A DNA stretch of 32,970 nt. It comes from a virus. Location: IMG/VR virus record IMGVR_UViG_3300017773_000068, positions 1-32,970 of that record; one strand, written 5' to 3'. Below the pieces are notes generated by a model that did no database searches, had not been told where the DNA came from, and saw only the letters and a list, made by a program, of their open reading frames with translations. The translations under genes and the position numbers were made by a program. Shown one piece after another: positions 1 through 12,000 of this stretch. Every line of letters starts with the position of its first letter. Within the stretch, counting starts at the first letter, position 1.

Positions 1-31
1 ATAGAAATAACGAATTTTGAATGGCGAGACC

Positions 32-37
32 GAGGAG
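32..37 (+). promoter_or_regulatory. Ribosome binding site GAGGAG for the giant gene
   Basis: GAGGAG stands 5 bases before the ATG at 43. It decides the start, because the reading frame upstream is otherwise open to the window edge. Confidence 0.7.
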
Positions 38-42
38 TAAAT

Positions 43-3000
43 ATGCGGTTTGTGCGGGAGTGGTTAGCAGCCTATGACCACGATCCGGACGTATTTGCTT
101 CAAAGTATGCCAATCTTACTGAAAAGTCAAAAGCAATAATAGACGCGCTGCGAAGCACAGAAGGATATGAACCTCCAACGCAAGACATACTAGCAGTTGG
201 GGAGGAATCAGACTATGTACATCGCAACAAAGCAGGCATTAGTTTCTCTACGGAGATTATACCAAACACAGATGAAGATGCGTGGAATAGCTTTGTAGAC
301 TCTACGCCTCTTGAAGCTCAGTTTGGGTACGTACCAGAAGTCGTACAATTTATAGCCGATTATCGTGATAATAAAATAACTACGTTACCAGAACTTAACG
401 CTGCTTTTAACTCTTTGTTTTTTAGCGCCGAGTATCCTAGTGATGCAAGTATGCTTACCAAAGATTGGGTAAACGAGCATTGGCTACAAAAAAATGCACT
501 TCACATAACTGATAAGTTAGAACAAGAGCATAGATATAACTTTCTCCGAATACTGAATGCCGCGTCTCCAGACGGGATGGCCTATAAGTCCTCTGACCCT
601 GCTATTGCTGACTTATACGCTCTATGGCGTGAATGGGAAAGCAGAATGTCCGATAACATGGAGCGTATAACTACAGAGTACAGTAGTGGGCTTACCCGTG
701 ATGAAAGAACGGCGCAAAGAGAGGAGGTTCTTAATTCCTTTTCTGATGATGCGTTTGCAGAAGTTATTTCAGCTTCAATCATACCGGGCGTTGGCACACT
801 CTATCAAACCGGGAGGGATAAAAGTTTTTATGAGGGTACTTCATACGAAGATACGGCGATTTCTGTCGATGATAGAAGCAAGAATACCACGCTACAGAAT
901 GCGTTTGTTGACCATATAAAACCTAATAAACTTGGTTGGTTTGGGGAAGACGACGATGAAGATGGGTTCGATAATACAGTCGATGCTTACCCAAACAACA
1001 TAAACTATTGGGACGAAGAATCTAAACAAGAGTATGACTTCGATCACGCAGATACGGATGGCGATGGGCGTATAAACAAAATCGACCTAGATATTTATAA
1101 TAAGGATGTTTGGGATGAAGAAAGTCAGGCCGCCTATCAACTTACTATAACAGATTCTGATGGCGATAACGTTCCAGACGCATCGGATGATTACCCAAAC
1201 AACAAAAACTTTTGGGACGAAGGATCTAAACAAGATTACGAGTACAGTCAGCTAGATTCTGATAATGACAGCTATATAAATGCGGTAGATGATTACCCAA
1301 ACAACAAAAACTATTGGGACGCAGGATCTAAACAAGAGTACGAGTACGGTCTACTAGATGATGATGATGACAAAGTTATAAATGCGGAAGATGATTACCC
1401 AAACAACAAAAACTATTGGGACGCAGAATCTAAACAAGAGTACGACTACGGTCAAGAAGATACTGATAACGACAGCTATATAAATGCGGTAGATGAATTC
1501 CCATTAGATCCATCTGAGCATACTGATGTAGACAAAGACGGTTTTGGCTCTAATGTTGATTTTGACGATAATGATCCAAATCTTAGCGAAGAATATGACA
1601 CGCTTGAGTATGCCGCCCTCGACGTTAACCAAGACGGCATAGTAGATGCGTTAACTGATGGCCTTTTGGTAATGCGGTATTTATTTGGGTTAGAGACGGG
1701 ACAGCCACTTTTTAGCGGCGGCCTAAGAACTTCGGGTAGCGCCCGTAGCGAAGAAGAAATAATCGCGTTTTTAGAAAAACTTAAAGATGGCACCACAAAA
1801 CAAGAAAACCCCGGGCTGTTTAATGTATTCGATTTAGATCAGAATGGGCAGTTAGACCCGTTAACGGACGGATTACTAATGCTTAGGGCAGCATTCGGTA
1901 CGTTTTCACCTGAAGGTGCCATTGCGGACGATTCCCCTTTTACGACTATGGATACCGAGGTAGCTACGGATCTTATAACAGCTAGGTTTAGCGCCCATAA
2001 TGGGAAGAACGATGAAGGCATTAAAATTGCTGATGATGGTAGATTAGTTATACCGTCTGAGGAAGATACTAAATACAGAGAAATTTATGAGGAACTTTTC
2101 TCTGATTATGCGGTAACAGCTAACCCAGACGCAGCCGCAGAGATGGGTGAACCTCCTCAGAAAGTTAATTTAGACAATTACTTTTTGAACGCCGCAGAAA
2201 ACGCATATGAGGCGTACAAGCGTGACGGGATTAGTAGTATAGATTTAGCCGGAATGGTTAATTACATAGTAGATTTACCAGAAAGTCTTTGGAGCTATGT
2301 ATTTGACATTTCTAACCAAGGTCTAATTAACAAGTTCGATGCTACTGGCGATGGGAAAATAACGTCCGAAGATGCTGCCGCATTCCACAGCGAAGATTTT
2401 GGAGTACAAGTACCTGCAAGAGAAAACGAGCTGGCAGGAATAAAGGATAAGCTAAATAACCTTTTCATAGACGACCAAGAAACTGTTTATGAAGCCTATA
2501 TACGAGGTGTGGATGTTGAAGAGTTAAGTAGCGTTGTGTTAGAAATATCGGTATTAGAGATAAAAGGTGAAGACTTACCTTTACTCGGTATGCCTGCTGA
2601 TTATGAAGCCTTTGTAGATCGCTTTGACTCTCTTGGTTCGGGGGCAATATCTTCTCGCGATGCACAGGAAATAAAGGCGGAGAATTTTGGGTGGATAAAA
2701 GAACGTTATTTATCTGAGTACGATGGTAGGGACGAAATACCAAAGGGCGCTGGCGAAGAACAAATAAGAAAAAGATTTGAAATACTCGCTGAAGGGATAG
2801 TCCATGCAAGACACTACACTGATTTTACCGATCCAGAAGATGTTGCTGAGTTTAACGAAATAACTGCCCCCGCAATAGCAGAACTTGAAAAAGCAAAAAA
2901 TGAAAACCCCGAAGCATACGCAATCGTAGCCGCCGATTATAACAAAGATGGTGGTGATGCTGGGGTACTCGACCTAGACTTTTTTGATGTCAACCCAGAC

Positions 3001-6000
3001 GTAGCGGGTGTAACCACTGCTGAAGAATCCGTGGCGTATGATACGGAGCAAGCAGAAATAGCTGCAAGACAACAAGCGCTAGATAATTACACTGGGGAGG
3101 GTGCATTACCCGAAGGCTCTGGTGAAATACAGGTAAGAAAAAGGTTTGAGTATTGGAGAGATAACGCCCCTGCAACCGCGGAAGCTGAGGAGAATAGAAA
3201 GACTGAAGCTGCTCAAATAGCAGCGGACTACAGCACAGCTTTCAATGTTGTAAAAGCGGACTTTGATACGGATGAAGATGGCGTAATAGACCTTCTTGAT
3301 GTTAGTCCTGATGATCCCGGAATAACAACTTCCCAAGAGTTAGAGGATTCTAAAGCTGTAAAAGACGAAAGTGCAGAGGTAGGCACCATAGGATTTGGTA
3401 AATTACCAACTAAACAAGGCAGGGATCGTACTTCTTACCGTAGCGATATGATAAATGCTTTGCGAGACGAAGACGGCAAAATTGAATTTTTTAATAACGG
3501 TTTAACTGGTGGTGATACTTACTACCAAGGATATGTCATACCGTTAACAACAGAAGAACTTATAGATGGTTATTACTCTATCTTAAACACTGGAACGTGG
3601 GTAGATCCTAGAACAGAAAATCAAAATGGGGTGAATGACTTTTTGGCGGGTAATATCGACGATATTAATCAATACGGTGTTCCTGTTGTTGATGTAGCAA
3701 AGTATGGGAAGGAGAGTGAAGATAACAATACGTATAATGGAAAAAATGTAGCGGGTGCTCAAGCGTTTTTAGACGAATACACTAAGGGAACGTTTGTCTA
3801 CGAAGGTCAAATGGGTGGGCCGCTACAAGAAGTGGATATTAATTACGGTATAGATGACTCGGGAGACTTTATTACTTTAAGTGACCTGTTTAATCGTAGA
3901 GTGCCATTATACGACACGACTGACCTACAGCGCGTGGATCGAGAAAATATTTTGCCTGCGGGGTTCATACAAGGAGTAGACAGACTACCGGATACAGAAG
4001 AACTGTATGGTTTTTATACAGATGCAATAATTTATGCGTCGGCTATACATCCTGACTTACAACTAGCGTACGATTATGCCGACAAGTTAATGGCTAATCT
4101 GCCAGCAGAACTGTACAACGAATGGAAAAAACACCCGCTTGCAACGCGTTGGGATCAAGACCCTGCCAACATATCGACACTAAAAAGGGCTATAAAACCC
4201 TCAGACTTGATTGGGCTAGACCATTACACCGAAATAGATACTAGTATTCTTAGAGATTACGCTGAAAATATGGATGTTAGTGAGGTTACTGGGAAGGGCA
4301 AGCCATATCAAGATTTCCTTAACACTGTAGCAGATGCGATAGATAAGTTCGTAGAGGATCCTAGTAGTTTAAGCCCAAAAGAAAAAGAATATTTAAACCA
4401 GTACAGGGTAGTACAAAATGACATTTTATTCATGGGTACTCAAGACCTTGAAAATGACACGTTTGATATTGAAGACACAGCTCTTAGTGAAATATCTCGC
4501 GTAGCAGATTACCAAACCATTCAAGATAATTGGGCTAACCGCGAAACTCTTTTCGGTTCCCAGATTGCTGATAGGGTGGAAGAAAACTACGATTACCAAT
4601 ATGGAGGGTGGTCTCCCGACCCTAATGACCCCAACGATAGGCCTCCAGAGTACGGGTTTTCTATGAGTGGTCAGGGGTTAGAGTGGTCTAATGGACAGGC
4701 ATTTTTTGGTGGAACCGGCTTTACTGTGCCTTTAAATTCAGTGGTGGTGTGGGACGAAGATAATATGGGTAAGGCCCGCATTCGACATGGGGCGTACATA
4801 CAAGAATGGCAAAATACCATGAATTCTATGGATCTACCTTCATACCAAGAAACAAACATTTTAGGTGTGGGTTTAGAAACGTCTGAAAGATTTACAGAAC
4901 TAACTCAAAAAGACAACAGAAATGCTCAAGAAGAAGCGGAGTATCAGGAGTTAGTAGAAGCGTTGTCTAGTAACACTATGAGCATCTTTGGAGATGATCT
5001 ACCACCTGTTTGGTACGACGCTACTAGGCTGTACATGAAGCACCCATATCACGATTATGAGGCTTCAGTAGCGAGCGGTTACGCTAATCAAGCAGACATA
5101 GATTTTAGTATAAACCGTCAGGTCACTAATAGAGGGTATGGTGCTGGAAGTACAATTGGTGATCTAGGTGGCGTAGGTAAAATGGACTACACGGCTTTTG
5201 CTAACCCCGGAGGAGAAAATGAAGGTAGAGGATTTTACCTAGACATTTCTGGTGGTACTGCTCCGATTGGGTCTTACAGTATGGTATGGGTCTCGCAGCC
5301 AGAGTGGTATGAGCCCCCAGAGCAATCTTTTTGGGAGTTTATATTAACTAACCCTGTAACTTCAATAATGGTCAGTATAATCGCCCCCGGGTACGGAAAT
5401 GCGATATTAGCAGGGCTAAAAGCGGCTTCTGGGATAACGCTACATGCGAGTGATTGGTTAAGTTTAGGTCTAGGCGCACTAAAACTGACAGGGAATTTGC
5501 AGATGCCTGTAGATGCGACTCAAGCAGAACAGATGGCGCAAGCGGACGCAGTGGCAGCGGTAGATGCGGCAGAAGCGGCGGGGCAAACTCTAACCGAGTT
5601 AGAAAGAGCTACGCTAATGCTTGAGACTTATAACGGTGCTTATAGCGTATACGTTACTGGTTTTGGTATTGCCGGGATGAGTGCTGCACAAACAGTAGAC
5701 CTTATGAAAATAGTAGCCTATGAGGGAAACATAGGAAGCATGTTGGTAAGTTCTTTTGGGGATGAGTATTTTACCAAAGGACTAAGTATTGCAGGCATAG
5801 ATGTATCAAACTTACCAGACTTTGTTGTTGGCTTGATGAATGACGTAGCCACAGAGATGCTAGACGGTAAATCTTTTGACGATGCCATATCAATAGCGTC
5901 TGGTACAGAATTGTTAGGTTACTTAGAAACTGAAATTGAGTCCTCTAAAGTTTATGGTACGGCTAAAAATATTTTGGAAGAATTTAAGAACGACTTAAAC

Positions 6001-9000
6001 CAAGCTACCCAAGCAGTGCAGACTATGGCAGATGACGCGGTGGAGGGCGTAAAAGAGACTATAACAGCTATTAGCGAAAGTATGGACACAGACTTGCTGG
6101 AGGATCTATCAAAACTTTCTTCAGACGTTAGAACTGACATTAATCAGATAAGCCAGACCATAGGTAACATAGCCACAGAACTTAACGCAGAAGTATTAGC
6201 GCCCGTCTCAAATGCTATAAAAAATAACATGGGCAAGTTTATGACTATGGCGGGGCTAGACAATGAAAATTTGTTTAGTGTTTCTGGAGACTCTGTTGCA
6301 GACGCAGACAACTTAATGGGGGACATAAAAGATCTTGTAGGAGATACTATATTTGAAAGCGTCCCTGATGCTATAAAAGACACTTTAAGAGAAGCTGCTA
6401 TTCAAAAAATATCTCTTGGAGAAGTAGACGAAAACGAAATGAAGTTAATGGCTACTAGAGGGTCAATAACTGTAAAAGCTGTAAGCAATTTAGATGGGGA
6501 CTTAGTTGACGCTATAGGCCCTAGAATCCTTACTAAAGCCCTACAAAACACACTGACTGCAGCTACTTTTGGCGGTGATCCGGGAGAAGCGTTTTTAGAC
6601 ACTATAGTAGATAGCACTATACAATCTATAGAAGCTGCTAGGGCTAGCGGCGGTTGGGACGAGGTCGTCAAGCAATTTGACCAATTTGAAGACCGTATAA
6701 CAGGAAAAAGCCGAGAAGCGCAAACGGCTGCGGATGAGTACAACAAAATAGGTACAGACTTTAATGCGCTAGAAACCCGCAAAAAAGCGTTAGAAAAAGA
6801 AAACAGTGAGTACCTTGTTGAATTAGATAGGTTAGAACTAGCGGCAATGGCTGATGGTGCGGGAGACCTAGAGATGCAAGCGTATATAAACTACGCAGAA
6901 TTCTACACTAATAGAGCGCAGGGCATTGGCGAAGAATTAAGTCAAATTAAAGAAGACAAAGATGCTTTGATTGCAGCGTTGCCGGCTGCAGAAACAAAGT
7001 ACGATAACGCAGTAGCTGCTATAAATGCTGAAACAGCTACGCTAGACCCTTTACTACAAAAACAGTATGACGACCTATATGTAAACGCTCTGTTGGCGGT
7101 GCACCCAGAAATAAAAATGGGGGAGTACGCGGTAGTTAGTGGTATGGAGTGGGAAGGCGAATACCCAACTGCGGAAGAAATTGCGGAGCACTACTTATCT
7201 TATGGCATCCAAAACGGTGTACCTGTAAACGTAGAAGAATATAATGCTAGACGCGACGCAGGGGCATCTCAATACGTATTAACCGCTTTGCGAGAAGCTG
7301 GCATAGATGCTACAAAACTTACCCCTGAAGAAATAAAAAATACGACAAACTACCTACTAAATGAGCATGCTACGGCTAAAGCGGAAGAGAACGGGCAAAC
7401 TGTAGTTGAATACTTAGAAAACTTTAACGAAACCCCTGACAATGCGGAGAAAGCCCTAGAAGCTGCATACGTGCTTGAAGAAGGGTTTGGCACTCCACCA
7501 GACGCGGTTGCTTTGACAGTAGCGAATCGCCGCGCCTCGTATGCGTTTAATGCTTTAGGGATGTCTGCCGAGGACGTTAACAATATAGCTAATAATGAAG
7601 TGTCTTACACCATAGACCCTGATACAGGAGATATAATGTGGGGTGGTGATGGGTACATGATGCGCGAATGGAACTCTAGCACTAACCAGTTTGACACTTA
7701 TCAATACGATGCTGGGGGCGGTTTAAGGTATAGACTAAATGACGACGGGTCAGAACCGCTTATAAGGGAGTTAGAACGTACTGAAATGTTTAATGGTATA
7801 GCAGATTTGGCTGAAGATAGCCCTGCTTCATATATGACGTTCCTAGCGACAGCGCCAACAGATGCAGCAATAAATGCACAGGTAAATTACCTAACGCAAA
7901 AAGATCCTTATTCGGACGAACTACAAGAAATAAAAAACATACAAGCTGCTATTAAAGCCGCGCCAGAGGATGACGGAAGATTTGCTATACCTGATAGCGA
8001 GTTACCGTGGGAAGTACGTGTAGCCAGAGACTGGTTAGAGCACTCGCAAGAAATAGAAAACGCCTTACGTGCTGAGGTAGAAGCCTTAGAAAACCTAGAA
8101 GGCCCGTTAAGTGTAGATGAAGAGTTAAGACTTGAGTTTGCTAGAGATGCTTATAGTGATGCTGAAGGTAGCACGGAGTTCTTGGCTAACTGGGTAGTAA
8201 AAACTCCAACCAAGATAAATGCTTTTGTACAGACTAGCCTTAACGCATTTACCGCATGGTCGCAAGGTATAGCGGCTGAAAAGAAAGCTGATGGGTTTAG
8301 AAGACAGGCTCTATTTGAAGGTAAAAGCGCTGAAGAAGCCGACGCTATATTTAGAGAGAAGTATGCAGAGTTTAAGCAAGACATAGATTATTCAAGTATT
8401 GTGCACAATGAAGCCAACCAAACACACAATATGATGGAAAGTTTGGCTCGAGGTTATTTGCCAGACAGTTACCTAGCTGACCAAAAGGAGATGGGCGAAA
8501 ATATAGCGGCGGCGGATGGAACGATAGACACCGTAATAGCCATAACTGGAGAAATAATTGATAAACCAGATGTATTCCTAGGCACTTATCTAGCTGATGA
8601 GTTACCCACCGCTATTTTTGGGTTAGGGATTGGTTCTGCGGCTGGACGAATAACTAGTTTGGCGGCTGCTAAGGTTGTAGGTAAAGAAGCAGCGGAATCT
8701 TTAGCGGCTGGGTCAACTGTTTCTATGGGCGCAACTAGAGTAGCGGATTACGCAGAAGCGTTTGGTGAGAGCGCGTATGGTACATATGAAGATACTAAAG
8801 CAGAACTAGAGCGCATAGGCTACGAAGGTGACATAGAGGCAAAAGCACAAGAAATAGCTATAAGAGTTGGAACCGCGGCGATGGTGATGGTTGGGGCTAC
8901 AGAGCCGTTTGGTGCCTTTGCTTTAGACAATGCCATACTTAACGCCTCTACTAAGAAAGCAGTTAAAGAAGTAGCGCAACGTGTAGAGGGTCTTGGAAAT

Positions 9001-12000
9001 ACACTAACTAAAGAGACTGTAACCGAGGTCATACAAGGTGGATTTACGCAAGGTGCTACAGAAGTATTTTTATACAATGCTGGAGTTACGGATAGAGATT
9101 ACGCCGCTAATATTGCAGGTTCGGCTTACTTAGAAGGTTTAGTGGGTGGCACTACGGCAGGAGTTATGACGGGGCTTAGCACGCCGACAGATACAGGGAC
9201 AGGTTTTGGTGGGGGCGACCCATTTGCAAATTTAGTTTTCTCTAACCCAGACATAAAAGAGGCTATAGAGCTTGGAGACGCAACACAAGTACAAGCCTTA
9301 CTAGGAGAACGTAACCTTACAGGCACACCAATATATGTAGAGGTTATGAATACCGTAGATGATGCTAATTTTGTAACACCTTCGGAAGCACGGCAAGCCT
9401 TTAATTACTTGGGTGTAGACCCCGATGGAGACGAAGTAGTAGCGCTTCTAGACAGAGAAGGAGTTACTGATGCTACACTAGAAGCTGAGGCAGAGGCATA
9501 CTGGTCGGAAACCTACGGACAAGAACAGTTAGGTACGGGTCGCACTACTGCACAACATTATGACATAATACAACACATGGCAAACATGATTAATGGTGAT
9601 GTTCCTTTGGACTCAACTTTTAACATGAACGGAGACACTACGCTAAACCAAGCAGATATAGACGAATATATAGCGAAGTTGCCTCCAAGAGAGCAAGATT
9701 TATATAATCAATATGACCCCGCAGCTCACGTACCTACGGGCATAATAGAAGAAATGGGCGGATCGCTTATGACTAGTCAAGAGTTAGCACAATTAAAACA
9801 AGATATACAAACGATTTTAGATCGTGGCGACCCCGTTACTGCTCAAGAAGTGGTTGACATGTTACTACTAGACCCAACTAATAAAGCGCTACTTAAAGGG
9901 CAGATTGAAGCGGCGGTAGGTAATGAGTTTGCTAAGCTAGAAAACCAACAAGCCTTTGCTAGTGAGGTGGTCAATAAACTGGTTGAAAACAAAACAATTG
10001 AAACAAAATCAAAAGAAGCGGTTAAGGAGTTGTTTGGAGATCCTAATGGGAACACCGAGGAAGAACAAGGTGTGTTTGGGATTATTGAAGGCCTTAAAGA
10101 TATGTTGGATTTGGGAGAGTCCGACGCTACGACTCTTGCGGACTATATTACTGAAAAGATTGGTACTGCTGTAGAACTTGATGCTGACGGGAAAATAAAA
10201 GAAGGTACTGGGTCTGGTTTGCTAGGTACGCTGACTAGAAATGGCATTTTAAGAGACGTTGCGATTGCCGAGCTTGCTACCGTACTAGGTTCGGAAGAAG
10301 ATGGTACAGGGTTGTACGGCATAGCAGCTGACGCTACTAGTGCAGCTGATGCAGTAGCTAGGATAGAGACACAGTATGGCACCTTAGATACAGAATATGC
10401 GGCACTCAAAAATTTGTATGATACTGCAGTAGCTAGCATGCAGACTAATCTGGGTAGCCCCGGCGTTGCAGATGACCCAGATACTGAGATAAATGAGTAT
10501 AAATCAGCCACTGGGTTGTATGCGCTAGTAGGCAAAGCCATAGCCGCAGGGGATAGCGCAGAAGCTGCAGTTAGTGGCTTGTTAGGTGAGTACGTAGACT
10601 TTGCGGCGTTTGAATCTGCACTAGAACTTACCATGAAAGGTAAAGTCGATGAAGTTGTAACTGCTTTTGGTACGCCTCCTGTATATGAGACAAACGATGA
10701 TGGCACAATAAAACGTAATGAGGCTGGTGAGCCTATAATAAAAGATGCCGCCACTGGCTTGCTAGGAGACATGTATGCCGCTATGCAGTTGCAAGGTGCA
10801 GACCGTGATCTAGCTATAGCTGCGTTAAAGAGTGATATTGATGCCGCGTTGACTCAGGTTGAGCAAGTAAGTTCTACTGCTACCGCTGCAGCAATAAAAG
10901 ACGACATACTGAACGAGTATTTCCCAGCTAAGCCTGACGATTATACTGTAGGCAGAGACTTAGCACAGCAGCTAGACTACATACAGTCTTTAATGCGTAC
11001 TGGACAGTTTGATGCTGACTATGACACGGCTGGAGATGTAGGGACTATAACTCAAGAGGATTACGATGCAGCCCTGACAGCTATAAACGAGAACTCAGAA
11101 CAACAAGAAGCCCTAGCAAACTATAACGCTTGGCTAGCTACTCCAAATGCTATAACACCTGCACTAGAGAATCTTAGTAGAGAGACGGGCGCTAACTTTG
11201 ATTTGTTGAACCGGCGAGTAACGGCAGTAGAGACTAATGTAAATGACTATGTGCGAGATAACGTAGTTAGCATGATTGGTCAGCCTGAAGTAACCGAGGA
11301 AGAAGCGACAGCACTAAACCCTAAACAAGATGCTACCGGGCTATATGCACTAGTTCAAGAGGGCGATCAAGATATACTCGATGTGTTGGGCGAGTTGGGC
11401 ACAATAGAAGACGGTGTTTTAACTGGTGGTAACGGCTTATTAAGAGATATGCAGTTGTTGGGCATGAGCAATGCTGAAATTAAATCCTTCTTGGACACTA
11501 ATTTAGGTACGCCCGCCGAAGGAGACCAAGGCGCAACAGGATTGTATGCCGCTGTTGGCGCTAACACAGAAGCCTTAAACACACTAGAAGAAACAGTTAA
11601 CAGTATAACAATCCCAGAGGTTGATCTAACTGGACTTGCTACTACTGAAGACGTAACCGAAGCTACGCAAGATTTAGTAACTGACACAGAGTTAACTCAA
11701 GCTATAGAAGGTATACAATTCCCAGAAACTGATCTAACTGGACTTGCTACTACTGAAGACGTAACTCAAGCTGTAGAAGGTATACAATTCCCAGAGGTTG
11801 ATCTAAGTGGCCTAGCTACAAGTGCTGACGTGCAGATGTTAGCTGATCTTATTGGTAAACCTGTTAACCTGTTAACCGACTCAGATATAGAACTTGCAAC
11901 CGCTTATTTAGCTGCCGTTCAAACTGAACAAGAAGTAGCACAACAGGATGTGTTAAGGTATGATGTTACGGGAGACCAGTTACTTACACAAGAAGATATT

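Noticed and set aside
955-1464. Tandem repeats as a CRISPR array
   Set aside because: Repeats are coding, 102 bp, contiguous without spacers and in frame throughout.
6402-6782. 126-codon - strand frame
   Set aside because: Antisense of a well-supported frame; Ser/Ala-rich and without a recognisable domain.
10143-10772. 209-codon open frame on the - strand inside the giant gene
   Set aside because: Antisense shadow of Ala/Gly/Asp-rich coding DNA. Its product is Ser/Ala-rich low complexity with no motif and no ribosome site.
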